From NCBI GenBank assembly GCA_002255935.1, contig NKIO01000008.1, forward strand, positions 1-64,000: a stretch of 64,000 bases of DNA, written 5' to 3'. Positions 1-7,587 of the stretch are shown here, in pieces (within the stretch, counting starts at the first letter, position 1; the number at the start of each line of letters is the position of its first letter). This DNA comes from Comamonadaceae bacterium PBBC2 (lineage in GTDB: Bacteria > Pseudomonadota > Gammaproteobacteria > Burkholderiales > Burkholderiaceae_C). The notes under the pieces were generated by a model. It saw nothing but the letters and a program-made list of their open reading frames with translations, did no database searches and was not told where the DNA came from. Position numbers and translations under genes: made by a program.

Positions 1-318
1 GGAGCCGGGTCAAGCAGTCCAAGGCGGTGAACTTGCTCAGGAGGCTGCGCGAGCGCCGATTGGAGGTGTGGCGTTTCATGACGGATGCGAATGTGCCGTT
101 TACGAACAACTTGGCCGAGCAGGCGCTACGCATGGCCAAGGTGAAGCAGAAGGTATCGGGCTGCTTTAGGACTGAGCATGGTGCGGATACGTTCTTTACG
201 ATTCGTTCGTACCTGGCGACGATGACTAAGCAGAAGGGCAATCTGTTTGAGTGTCTGGTGAGCGTGTTTAACGGCAAGACGATTCAGCCTTGTTTCAGCG
301 GGTGAGCTGAGTAGTTAC
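1..318 (+). mobile_element. IS66-family element, right end only
   Basis: This is the 3' part of an IS66-type insertion sequence cut by the window edge. It contains the transposase C-terminus and, 10 bases after the stop codon, a TTAC tetranucleotide at 315-318. IS66-family elements typically begin GTAA and end TTAC, so 318 is the inferred right boundary. The usual 8-bp target duplication cannot be tested because the left end is outside the window. The transposase assignment is solid; the exact boundary is inference. Confidence 0.6.
3..305 (+). CDS. IS66-family transposase, C-terminal part (truncated by window edge)
   Basis: The open frame enters from the left edge (codons from base 3) and ends at TGA 303-305. 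The conserved IS66 (DDE) C-terminal signature is present: VPFTNNLAEQALRMAKVKQK, followed by a GCFRT/G-A/R-SYL block and the glutamate of NNLAEQ, typical of the last catalytic acidic residue. The GTG at 27 lies inside the gene, not at its start. Nothing shows whether the missing 5' part is intact. It sits at the edge of an accessory region holding Fic and toxin-antitoxin genes. Confidence 0.85.
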   Translation, partial: SRVKQSKAVNLLRRLRERRLEVWRFMTDANVPFTNNLAEQALRMAKVKQKVSGCFRTEHGADTFFTIRSYLATMTKQKGNLFECLVSVFNGKTIQPCFSG

Positions 319-329
319 GGCGCGGCCGA

Positions 330-387
330 GCTGAACAGGTCATCCAGGCCGTGGATAGTGCGGGAGCAGCTACGAAAACAATAGCAC
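330..387 (-). repeat. Dispersed intergenic repeat, copy 1
   Basis: On the minus strand this stretch contains the perfect 19-base core GCTGCTCCCGCACTATCCA, preceded by a TGCTATTG-type box and followed by CGGCCT and a degenerate tail. It is one of seven copies in the window. It lies between the IS66 end and the Fic gene. The rest of the gap (388-565) is A+T-rich with nothing recognisable. Confidence 0.75.
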
Positions 388-565
388 CCCTCAAAATACG
401 TCTACCCATTGAGCTAAGACGAATGCCGAAACCGCGTTCAGCGTAGTCTGCAGAAATTAATCACTTTTATTCAGAAACTGCTATAAGTAATCGATTTAAT
501 GCAAACCGCAATAAATCAAACTACTTTTGCGCACTAATAATCGTTTTTAAGCAACTGCAGGCCGT

Positions 566-2137
566 ATGCCCATGGTTTCTCCAGTCCATTCACTTCCTAC
601 CGACCCTATCGGCGGCGCTTGGTTGGCCCGCGAGTTTGGGGTCTTGCCCATGGGCAGGCTCCCCGTCTTAAGCCAGGTGGGCGGACGGCGCGCTACGCAT
701 TTGGATGATGGCTTCCGCCTGGAGACCTACCCCGAAGGCATGCGCCCAGCGTCGCAAGTGGCGGCGCACTTGCAATTCCATTTGCGCCACGAGGTACCGC
801 ACCTGGAATTTTTGGCCCGCCTATTTCTTAAAACTGGCTCCGCCCCACTGCAGGCCTGGATCGAGGCTGAGCCCACAGGCCAATACGCCCGGCGCGCGGC
901 CTTTCTCTACGAATGGCTCATCGGCAATCAGCTCCAAGTGCCTGCCCGACTGAAGGGCAATTACGTAGATGCACTGGACGCTGATGTCATGCTGGTGGCC
1001 ACGGCTGACCGGACCCTGAAAAACCCCCGCTGGCGGATCAACGACAACCTGCCTGGCACCCGTTTCTTCTGCCCCACCATCGTCAAAACCGAGGCGCTGA
1101 ACACCGCCGCTGGCTTGGATGTGCGCGCGCTGCTGGCGGCGCTCTCAGACGAGTTTGGTGAAGAGCTATTGCAGCGCGCTGCCGCCTGGATGACCCTGCG
1201 CGAAAGCAAAGCCAGCTTTGCGATGGAGGGCGAAGCAGACCAAGGCACCCGCATTCAGCGCTTTGCAGACGTGATGGCCCGGCGCACGGGGCAAGGCCAG
1301 CTGCCTTTGACGGACGATACTTTGGCCGAGCTGCAGCGAGACATTTTGGGGCCAGTCAGCACCCTCACGCGCTTTGGCTTGCGGCAATCACCGGTGCTGG
1401 TGGGTGAGACCGTGCGCTACCAAGAAGTGGTGCACTACGTAGCGCCGCCCGAGGCCGATTTGCGCAACATGCTGGAGGGCCTGCAAGTCTTCTTGGAACG
1501 TACGCAGGGGCAATCCCCCGTCGTGCGCAGCGCGGTGGCGGCCTTTGCTTTCGTCTACATCCACCCCATGGCAGATGGCAACGGCCGCGTGCACCGCTTT
1601 CTGATTAATGACATCTTGCGGCGCGACGGCGCAATACCCGAGCCGATCATCCTCCCGGTGTCGGCCCTCATCTCCGCAGACTCTGGCGAGCGCCGGTCAT
1701 ACAACCAGGTGCTGGACTCCGTGTCTCTACCCTTGATGCAATCCACCCGCGATCAGGTGGCCTTCACCCCAACCCATACCACCTACCCAGACGGCGTTGT
1801 TTCCAACTTCGTGTTCAATGGCGACGATCTGGCGCGCCCCTTGTGGCGCTATCCCGATCTTGGCCCCCATGTGGTCTATCTGTCCAAGGTGATAGCGCGA
1901 ACGATCAGCGAGCAAATGCGCGAAGAATCCAGGTACCTAAGTCAGCACTACCGTGCCCGCGCCGCGCTCAAAGAAATCGTGGAAATGCCCGACAACCAAG
2001 CTGACCGACTGCTGCGCTCCCTGGAGCAAAACGCGGGTGCGCTCAGCCATGTGCTGGCCAATGAAATGCCGGTGCTGTCGCAACCCGGTATTTGGGATGC
2101 GATTGTGGAGGCTGTGAATCGGGTTGGGCAGACGTAG
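566..2137 (+). CDS. Fic family protein (putative AMPylase, class II)
   Basis: A 523-residue protein with the Fic core motif HPMADGNGRVHR from residue 333 (consensus HPFxxGNGRxxR, Met in place of Phe). The catalytic His333 and the nucleotide-anion-binding GNGR are present. Upstream, residues 217-222 read SFAMEG, matching the (S/T)xxxE(G/N) auto-inhibitory motif, so this should be a class II Fic protein whose inhibitory helix lies N-terminal to the Fic core. Fic enzymes usually transfer AMP to Ser/Thr/Tyr hydroxyls of protein targets; the target here is unknown. The C-terminal ~150 residues look helical. No dedicated antitoxin gene is adjacent. The ATG at 566 lacks a strong Shine-Dalgarno; ATG 572 is an alternative. 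Confidence 0.88.
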   Translation: MPMVSPVHSLPTDPIGGAWLAREFGVLPMGRLPVLSQVGGRRATHLDDGFRLETYPEGMRPASQVAAHLQFHLRHEVPHLEFLARLFLKTGSAPLQAWIEAEPTGQYARRAAFLYEWLIGNQLQVPARLKGNYVDALDADVMLVATADRTLKNPRWRINDNLPGTRFFCPTIVKTEALNTAAGLDVRALLAALSDEFGEELLQRAAAWMTLRESKASFAMEGEADQGTRIQRFADVMARRTGQGQLPLTDDTLAELQRDILGPVSTLTRFGLRQSPVLVGETVRYQEVVHYVAPPEADLRNMLEGLQVFLERTQGQSPVVRSAVAAFAFVYIHPMADGNGRVHRFLINDILRRDGAIPEPIILPVSALISADSGERRSYNQVLDSVSLPLMQSTRDQVAFTPTHTTYPDGVVSNFVFNGDDLARPLWRYPDLGPHVVYLSKVIARTISEQMREESRYLSQHYRARAALKEIVEMPDNQADRLLRSLEQNAGALSHVLANEMPVLSQPGIWDAIVEAVNRVGQT

Positions 2138-2191
2138 GGCGCTGCCTGGTCGTGTGATTAACTTTTGGCGAGCTTTGGCGAGCGCTTGAGA

Positions 2192-2250
2192 GGCAAATGT
2201 GCCATAGAGGCCGTGGGTAGTGCGTGAGCAGCTATAAAGAAGATAGCAAT
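2192..2250 (-). repeat. Dispersed intergenic repeat, copy 2
   Basis: On the minus strand it carries the core with two substitutions (GCTGCTCACGCACTACCCA), flanked by a TTGCTATCTT box and a CGGCCT...ATTTGCC tail. It is the most diverged of the seven copies and lies just downstream of the Fic gene. Confidence 0.65.
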
Positions 2251-2321
2251 TTGTCAGACGCGCTGCCCTCAGCACGGTTCAAATACAGCAATGTTGGCAG
2301 CCGCAGCGTGCCAACCAATTC

Positions 2322-2350
2322 TTCACCATATTCTATTAGTTTGGTAAAAT
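2322..2350 (+). promoter_or_regulatory. Putative sigma-70 promoter of the ParE-type toxin-antitoxin operon
   Basis: TTCACC (2322-2327) and TAAAAT (2345-2350) are separated by 17 bases and match the -35 and -10 consensus at 4/6 and 5/6 positions. The -10 lies 33 bases upstream of the ATG at 2384. A short imperfect inverted repeat, ATTAGT (2335-2340) and ACTAAA (2357-2362), brackets the -10 and could serve as an autoregulatory operator. That role is inferred from the general habit of toxin-antitoxin operons. Confidence 0.4.
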
Positions 2351-2383
2351 ACTTCTACTAAATCCAGACTAGAAAGTGAAAAT

Positions 2384-2839
2384 ATGGCTATGCCCACTGA
2401 CACTATTGACCGCACTACCTTGGAGCATTTAGTACAGGCTGGCGCAATTCGCGGGGCTAGCATTGTTGGTCAGCCGGGCGGCTGGGGCGTTGTTTTTCAA
2501 TACGGATTGACCGAGCGCGTGTTGGCGGCCAGGCGCGGTGCGATACGCAACTACCGCAAGTTTGAAACGCTTGTTGATTACTTGAAAAGCATTGGCATCG
2601 CGAAGTACCAGGTGGACGCAACCGGCTACGCACGCGTAGTTCCTGCATCCGATCGCAAGCGCACGGACGCCGCCCAGCGCATGAAAGATGCGCACGCGGC
2701 TGTAGCCTACCGGGACTGGTTAGAGGGCAAAGTCAAAACGGCCAGGGCCGGCATAGCCGATGGCAGCAATAAGGCAATTTCCGATACAGAATGGGCCGCT
2801 GAGCGCGCTCAGTGGGAGCGTGAGGCCAGCGACGCGTGA
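2384..2839 (+). CDS. Putative antitoxin/partition-associated protein upstream of ParE toxin
   Basis: A 151-residue soluble protein. The N-terminal ~85 residues form a compact region with a GGWGVVFQYG turn, a basic ERVLAARRG segment and YLKSIGIAKYQVDATGY. The C-terminal ~65 residues are charged and helical, ending in a W-rich acidic tail, as expected for an antitoxin arm that wraps a toxin. The stop codon overlaps the GTG of the next gene (GTGA, 2836-2839), so the two are translationally coupled. The N-terminal domain resembles proteins annotated as ParC-type partition-associated in Burkholderiales; I recall this only loosely. It is not a recognisable Xre, AbrB, RHH or Phd protein. The antitoxin role rests on position and coupling. 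Confidence 0.6.
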   Translation: MAMPTDTIDRTTLEHLVQAGAIRGASIVGQPGGWGVVFQYGLTERVLAARRGAIRNYRKFETLVDYLKSIGIAKYQVDATGYARVVPASDRKRTDAAQRMKDAHAAVAYRDWLEGKVKTARAGIADGSNKAISDTEWAAERAQWEREASDA

Positions 2840-3120
2840 AAAAGGTCATTCGGCACGAGTCTTATCGCCAGAGTCTGCGGGAGCTTTCTGCCCATGTCGC
2901 GAAAGACAACCCCAAGGCTGCAGCCAAGTTGCGCATCAACATAGATGACCAGGTGACACAGCTCGCTGATCCCAACTTTCCACGCAAGCTGGGTCGTGTC
3001 AAGGGCACGCACGAGCTGGTCGCGCATCCAAATTACATTGTGATTGTCGAAGAGAACGCAAAAACCGTGACAGTGCTGCTTGTAGTGCACGCCCGCCAGC
3101 AATGGCCGCAGCAAGACTGA
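2836..3120 (+). CDS. RelE/ParE superfamily toxin
   Basis: A 94-residue basic protein with ParE/RelE architecture: an N-terminal helical pair (SYRQSLRELSAHVAKDNPKA), a GRVKGTHELV-type strand region, the NYIVIVEE strand and a C-terminal VTVLLVVHARQQWP strand with the typical His-Ala-Arg near the end. ParE proteins inhibit DNA gyrase and RelE proteins cleave ribosomal mRNA; HARQQWP is more ParE-like. The GTG start overlaps the stop of the upstream gene, the usual antitoxin-then-toxin order. The reading frame is intact. The target is inferred from the family. Confidence 0.82.
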   Translation: MKKVIRHESYRQSLRELSAHVAKDNPKAAAKLRINIDDQVTQLADPNFPRKLGRVKGTHELVAHPNYIVIVEENAKTVTVLLVVHARQQWPQQD

Positions 3121-3233
3121 CTCACAACGCTCTTGGGGGAATGTGCCCCTCGACTACTGCGCCTCACTCGCAAGGTATACCGCAAAAGTTTCTGCACATT
3201 CTCTGACGCCGGAGCCCGGCTAATGGTGTTCCG

Positions 3234-3503
3234 ATGCACGTAGGCCTGACCGCACACGCGCTGGCAATGGCTTTGTTGGTTCCGGCTCCACGTATCAATG
3301 ACGTGGTGAGAGAGCGTCGTGCCGTTACGGTGGACACCGCCCTGCGCCTGGCCAAATACTTTGGCATCAGCGCCGATTTCTGGATGGGCCTGCAAACCGA
3401 TTTTGATTGGGCCACTGCCCGCGCCGGTATGGCCGAGGCGCTGGCGCGAATTGTTAGCCATGAGGGGCTTGATGCGCTGCCCAACATAGATAGCGATGTG
3501 TAA
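3234..3503 (+). CDS. HigA-type Xre-family antitoxin, N-terminally short, no toxin partner
   Basis: An 89-residue protein with a helix-turn-helix core: LTAHALAMALLVPAPRIND, then RAVTVDTALRLAKYFG and SADFWMGLQTDFDW, the typical HigA C-terminal block. The family normally begins with about 10-15 more residues (a PxHPGE(V/I)L.EEF segment). Here an in-frame TGA at 3204-3206 prevents such an extension, and residues before the HTH are only MHVG. No HigB toxin gene is found upstream or downstream. It may be a decaying remnant or a free-standing regulator. Confidence 0.6.
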   Translation: MHVGLTAHALAMALLVPAPRINDVVRERRAVTVDTALRLAKYFGISADFWMGLQTDFDWATARAGMAEALARIVSHEGLDALPNIDSDV

Positions 3504-3694
3504 ACGTAATTTGAGCTAACACACCTGACTGTTCTGTCGTTTCACTACACCAGCACATCCTGTCAGTTAAACACAATAGCTGTTTGATTTCTATGGAGAA
3601 ACTAGAGTTCGTGCCGCCGCGTTGTATGACCGGGGCGCGATGTTATCCTGCAAAAATAACGGGCATATCAATAGTCAGAGCTCCTTAGGAACTT

Positions 3695-4354
3695 ATGGAA
3701 CCCACTCTTTACTTCAATCTAGAACTCAAAGACTGGGCAGTCGTCATGTCGACAATGTTTGGCCCGATCTTGGCGGTCCAGGCGCAGAAAGCCGTGGAAG
3801 GCTTCCGAGAGGTTCGATCACGGAAGATCCGCCTCTTTGAGACATTGATGGCAACTAGAGCTTCTCGTGTTTCACCGGAACACGTGCGAGCCCTCAACAT
3901 GATCGATCTAGTGTTCTATGGAGAGCGCACATTCGGTATACATCGACGCAGCGGCAAGGAACAGCGCATTCTTGATGCTTGGAAAGAATACCGTGATCAC
4001 CTCAACAACAAGCCGCTTGACGAGCAGTTCCAACTTTGGATCGCACAAGGCTCCGAGCTCTTCACGAATCTGCTGTACGCGATGGCCCAAGATATTGGCT
4101 ACAAGTTTGATCGTGTGCAGTTGAAGCGTGACTCATATTCGCCTATTGCGCATGGCGAGTTAGAAGCCGAAGAATCAGAACTACGCAAAGCAACACTCTC
4201 ATTGGTTACTGGGCAGCATGCTCTGAAGATGAATGTCATCGGCTTTCCGATCGACTCTGAAGCGTTGGAAGCTAACAAATCCGCAATACAGAATGTTGGC
4301 AAGGCCCTTGAATCTGGGGTGTTGCGAGTTGAAATCCAGCACGGTGCAGAGTAG
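3695..4354 (+). CDS. DUF6680-like protein with N-terminal membrane segment
   Basis: A 219-residue protein. A hydrophobic stretch at about residues 14-30 (WAVVMSTMFGPILAVQAQK) is followed by a conserved-looking cytosolic part with RSRKIRLFETLMATRASR, PEHVRALNMIDLVFYG and a GYKFDRVQLKRDSYSPIAHG block. This pattern matches the DUF6680 family as I remember it; its function is unknown. AGGA sits about 6 bases before the ATG. Codon use is less GC-biased than in neighbouring housekeeping genes, consistent with acquired DNA. Defence or stress roles would be guesswork. Confidence 0.55.
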   Translation: MEPTLYFNLELKDWAVVMSTMFGPILAVQAQKAVEGFREVRSRKIRLFETLMATRASRVSPEHVRALNMIDLVFYGERTFGIHRRSGKEQRILDAWKEYRDHLNNKPLDEQFQLWIAQGSELFTNLLYAMAQDIGYKFDRVQLKRDSYSPIAHGELEAEESELRKATLSLVTGQHALKMNVIGFPIDSEALEANKSAIQNVGKALESGVLRVEIQHGAE

Positions 4355-4525
4355 CTCTGGCCCTGTAATGGAGGGGGCGTGTCCCGTAATGCCCGTCATT
4401 AAACGCATAGCGCGAAATCATTCCTTTGGAAATTTCCCCAATCACCTTTAGAGAAAGGGCAGTTGGCAACTAGTCAACTAAATACAGCCCGTGTCAACGA
4501 ACTCCTCATATAAGTTCCATAAATA

Positions 4526-4580
4526 GTCAAATGTGCTACCCAGCCCATAGATAGTGCGGGAGCAGCTATAAAAATTAGAG
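4526..4580 (-). repeat. Dispersed intergenic repeat, copy 3
   Basis: On the minus strand the core reads GCTGCTCCCGCACTATCTA (one substitution), preceded by TTTTTATA and followed by TGGGCTGGG and ACATTTGAC. It lies between the DUF6680 gene and the first dacB remnant. The remainder of 4355-4623 shows nothing else recognisable. Confidence 0.7.
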
Positions 4581-4623
4581 CAAATCTCAGTAAAGCTGCA
4601 TCCAAATTCAAGCCCTCACTTCC

Positions 4624-4806
4624 TCACCCCATCCCCCGCGCCATCGACTCAATCAGCGCATCCAACGCCTGGCGGCCCAGTTTCGAGTTATCGTCGTTGA
4701 TCAAGGCCACCACCACCCAGTCTTTGCCCCGCACATCGCGTACATAGCCTGCCACGGCGGCGATTTCGCGCAGGGTGCCGCAGGTCTATTGCACGCGCTT
4801 GCCCCC
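4624..4806 (-). pseudogene. dacB 3'-end fragment A (D-Ala-D-Ala carboxypeptidase remnant)
   Basis: Read on the minus strand, this encodes the last ~60 residues of a PBP4-type protein: TLREIAAVAGYVRDVRGKDW, then a V-rich strand, INDDNSKLGRQALDALIE and SMARGMG, with stop TGA at 4624-4626. It matches the C-terminus of the intact dacB at 7686-9182, but its last residues differ (SMARGMG instead of WVAKPSDKATR), so it comes from a diverged allele rather than a recent copy. The KTG box is destroyed: KTGT is replaced by Q-stop-TCGT, with an in-frame TAG. Homology fades at about 4806, just before the next gene. Confidence 0.85.
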
Positions 4807-4815
4807 AAAAGTCTT

Positions 4816-5886
4816 TCAAGGCTCGCGGATCAGCGTTGAATGTCCCAGATCGCCTGAGGGCTGCCGCACCCCTTTGGGAAGAAGAAAAGTGCGTAAATGG
4901 CTGCCGTGCAGGCCTTCTGGCAGCCGGAATGGTTTGAGCACTTCCAGCACTTGGTTGCCACCCCCATGCTGCTGCGCGGACAGAGCAGGCCGGAGGTACC
5001 CCTTGTCAGCCAAAACAGCCAGGCCATACTGCGAAGGAACTGGCATCTCTAGGTCAAGGAATGCGCCGAGGAGCGGCTGCCGTTTCGCGATAGCGACCTT
5101 GGGATAAACCAGTCGGTTGTCGTTGCCTTCGGCGCGGAGCACCTCGGTCTCGGTCGGCCGTAAACCGAGGCCCGCTGCAATGTCCTGCGCTTTCGTGTCA
5201 CTGTAAGCGCAAGAAGAGTTCGCAGCGCCGTTGCGCGCGTTTCGGGGTAGGTAAGTTTGCGTTACCTTCGCCGCCGGGACGCCAAGCACAATTCCAGGGT
5301 AGTAGGTTTGCATATGCACCGCCACCAAATCAGTTTCAGGGGACGTTGACAGTCTCAGTGCAAAACCGTCGTAGCCGGTGACGAGAACCACAAGCGGAAG
5401 CTCAGGTCGATGCAGCGCCACTTCGACGTATCTCAGCTCCTTGGCCTTCGGGCCGAGAAACACTGGAACAGGCACGAACGCGGCTACGTTGAGGTCCAGC
5501 ACAAGCACCTGGTACTGTGCGGGTAGGTCAGCCGGTACGCCGCAGCGCAAGGCGCGGTCGCGTGCCGATGGGTCGTAGGCAGAAGCTTCGCTGCGCAGGA
5601 CTTGCAGGCTACGAGCGCTGATGGACGACACGGGGTGCATGTCAATGCCGCCCACACTCCAGAACGGCTCGTGATCTTGGGCAGGATGGCGAACGAGTAA
5701 TTGGAGGAGGTCCCGCGTTTTTGCGACGAAGTCCGATTCAGCCGGAGGTTGCCCGATGGGGCTCGTCTGCATCGAGCCAGTCGACTGCGCGCCACCAATA
5801 GTCGCTAGGGCAACCGCAATGACTATGAGGGTCCGTAAGCATTTAGTTGGCCATCGCGAGATAACGGCACTCGTCACCCACATCAT
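4816..5886 (-). CDS. Secreted protein of unknown function (second gene of pair)
   Basis: The open frame extends upstream to 5994, but the likely start is the ATG at 5886. Its ATGA overlaps the stop of the upstream gene and puts a basic N-region before a hydrophobic segment (RTLIVIAVALATIGGA), giving a signal peptide or N-terminal anchor. The product is about 356 residues with no domain I recognise. Visible features are a central stretch of strands (VLVLDLNVAAFVPVPVFLGP, PLVVLVTGYDGFALRLS) and a C-terminal half rich in Pro, Gly and Leu. It is translationally coupled to the equally uncharacterised secreted protein upstream, so the two probably act together outside the cytoplasm. The gene ends within 10 bases of dacB fragment A. 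Confidence 0.6.
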   Translation of the reverse strand: MMWVTSAVISRWPTKCLRTLIVIAVALATIGGAQSTGSMQTSPIGQPPAESDFVAKTRDLLQLLVRHPAQDHEPFWSVGGIDMHPVSSISARSLQVLRSEASAYDPSARDRALRCGVPADLPAQYQVLVLDLNVAAFVPVPVFLGPKAKELRYVEVALHRPELPLVVLVTGYDGFALRLSTSPETDLVAVHMQTYYPGIVLGVPAAKVTQTYLPRNARNGAANSSCAYSDTKAQDIAAGLGLRPTETEVLRAEGNDNRLVYPKVAIAKRQPLLGAFLDLEMPVPSQYGLAVLADKGYLRPALSAQQHGGGNQVLEVLKPFRLPEGLHGSHLRTFLLPKGVRQPSGDLGHSTLIREP

Positions 5887-6911
5887 TGCACCATCAACTG
5901 GTAGTGCACATCGTGCTGTAGCTCCAGACCCTCGGCGCGGACACTGAAAGCAACGCGGTGCTCGCCTTTGGGGAGGCGACCCAGATACAACCACCAGCCT
6001 GCGACTAGAAGCTGCCCTTCACCATCCGGTCGGGGCAAACATGCCATGTGCATGCGCGGCCATGCCGACCGCGGCAGCGCGGTGCCATTCAGCTGGACGT
6101 CCATGGCGCTGGTCTTGATCAGCTGTGCGTAGAACGACAGCCGGGTTTCCGAGCAGTTCTCCATATCCCCGGCAGGCACGGCCACCGCGAGAACCGGCAC
6201 CACAATGCGCTTACCGGGCACGACTTCGCATGTCCGGCTGACTGAGCCACCCCGCGCGTTGCCAGCAAGAAACCAGACCGGACCAGATTGGCGTAGGGAG
6301 CACCGGCTACCGTCAGGATCCCCCGATGGCGCTTCGTCTGCCGGGAAGGAGTGCACCCAGCGCCAAAATTCCCGAACTTGCCCGTCGTGCAACGGATCAA
6401 TTGCAGGCGAGTAAGAAGCCATGGCGGCAGTTGCCGACCCTGAGGCAGTTAGATTTTCGTGCTCCCACCCCCGACGCTGCGCTAGCAGCAGCGAGGTGCG
6501 ATCTTGGAATTGCGTTATCAGGCAATCTAGCGTCGGTCTCGAGCCTGCGACAGATGCGATCCATGCCGTTGTGGGTCGCAATGGCACGCGCGTCTGACAC
6601 TTCTGATCACGCCGCATCCCCCACTGCTTGTCGAGCTCAACCAGCAAAGGCCTGGCTTGCACAGGCAACAAACGTCGCAGGCTGGCACGCTCTTCTCGCC
6701 AAACGGATAGCGCCGCGGCTAAGTGCTCACGACCACAAATCTCGCTACGTTGCCCGCTTTGCTCTGTCACAAAGCACTCCACCGCGCGACGTACTGCCGG
6801 AGATTGAGCATTTGCGGGCGAGCACACACCGACCAACGAAAGCATCGTCAGCAACCCCAAAGGGCGGACTGCGAAGTACAACCAGCATTGATAATTGCGT
6901 GCAATGTTCAC
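5883..6911 (-). CDS. Secreted protein, LprI-like N-terminal region plus uncharacterised C-terminal domain
   Basis: A 342-residue protein starting at GTG 6911 with a signal peptide ending near SPANAQS. Residues ~45-110 have spaced cysteines and the pattern ECF...SEICGREHLAAAL...LDKQWGMRRDQKC, reminiscent of the DUF1311/LprI lysozyme-inhibitor fold. The C-terminal ~180 residues contain FWRWVHSFPADEAPSGDPDG, QSGPVWFLAGNARGGSVSRTC and GKRIVVPVLA. This matches a widespread but uncharacterised secreted family with a WxxSFP...GPVWFL...R.C.vp.G pattern. The stop overlaps the start of the next gene. Export is likely; inhibition of a lysozyme is only a suggestion from the N-terminal resemblance. Confidence 0.6.
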   Translation of the reverse strand: MNIARNYQCWLYFAVRPLGLLTMLSLVGVCSPANAQSPAVRRAVECFVTEQSGQRSEICGREHLAAALSVWREERASLRRLLPVQARPLLVELDKQWGMRRDQKCQTRVPLRPTTAWIASVAGSRPTLDCLITQFQDRTSLLLAQRRGWEHENLTASGSATAAMASYSPAIDPLHDGQVREFWRWVHSFPADEAPSGDPDGSRCSLRQSGPVWFLAGNARGGSVSRTCEVVPGKRIVVPVLAVAVPAGDMENCSETRLSFYAQLIKTSAMDVQLNGTALPRSAWPRMHMACLPRPDGEGQLLVAGWWLYLGRLPKGEHRVAFSVRAEGLELQHDVHYQLMVQ

Positions 6912-7056
6912 TGCTCAAGTTTAAGGTAGCTCGCGAAGAAGGCGGATTCGAATACGGGGTTGCACGACGCTGTGAAATCGTTCTTCCTTAGCTAGATGGC
7001 ATCCCCAAACTGCAACAAACCCAGCGAAACGCTTCAAGCCATCACCATCCCCCCGC

Positions 7057-7283
7057 GCCACCCACTCAATCAGCGCATCCAACGCCGGGCGGCCTTGCTT
7101 AGAGTTGTCGTCGTTGATAAAGCCCACCACCACCCAGTCTTTGCCGTGCACATCGCGCACATGGCCGGCCACGGCGGCGGTGTCGCGCAGGGTGCCGTCT
7201 AGCCCGGCAATGGGCTGGCTGGCGGCAAACTCGGGGTACCAGTTGCTTTGCAAGCCCACCTGCAGCAGCCCCGCCATTTGCGT
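7057..7283 (-). pseudogene. dacB 3'-end fragment B with in-frame deletion of the KTG box
   Basis: The minus strand encodes QMAGLLQVGLQSNWYPEFAA, then SQPIAGLDGT joined directly to LRDTAAVAGHVRDVHGKDW, a V-rich strand, FINDDNSKQGRPALDALIEW and VARGDG, and then runs on without the dacB stop. It is very close to the intact dacB C-terminus, but 60 bases (20 codons, including KTG) are missing. In intact dacB the missing segment lies between two GGTGCCG heptamers (7848-7854 and 7908-7914), consistent with a slipped deletion. Homology to intact dacB stops abruptly at 7283. The end sequence (ARGDG) resembles fragment A more than the intact gene. Confidence 0.88.
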
Positions 7284-7365
7284 CGTACCGTTACACCGTT
7301 GCCGCGTGCTGCCTCTCATCTCAAACGTCAACCATCACAAAAATTCTAGGTGTACCATACAAATC

Positions 7366-7587
7366 ATGATTGATTGGTCTTCCTGCTCGGCTGTTGAACA
7401 AGACCCCGCTAGGCTTAGTGGGGCTTGGCTTTTTCGTGGAACGCGGGTGCTGGTTGCGGCCTTATTTGAAAACCTTGAGGACGATGCGACGGTTCATGAA
7501 TTTGTCGATTGGTTTCCGGGGGTGACGATGACGCAGGCGCGCGTTGTACTTAAATACGCAGCACGAAGCGCAATGGCGACGGCATAA
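7366..7587 (+). CDS. DUF433 family putative antitoxin
   Basis: A 73-residue protein from ATG 7366; an upstream open frame to 7105 runs through dacB fragment B and is spurious. The DUF433 pattern is visible: an initial strand, FRGTRVLVAALFENLEDDAT (family: G.R(I/V)PV..IL..L..G.s), then VHEFVDWFPGVTMTQARVVL and YAA. DUF433 proteins are paired with DUF5615 PIN-like toxins (VapBC45-type). The next frame, starting immediately after this stop, is such a toxin in crippled form. The antitoxin itself looks intact. Confidence 0.75.
   Translation: MIDWSSCSAVEQDPARLSGAWLFRGTRVLVAALFENLEDDATVHEFVDWFPGVTMTQARVVLKYAARSAMATA

Noticed and set aside
7105-7365. N-terminal extension of the DUF433 frame
   Set aside because: It lies opposite dacB fragment B and its translation is not related to DUF433. 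ATG 7366 fits the family start.
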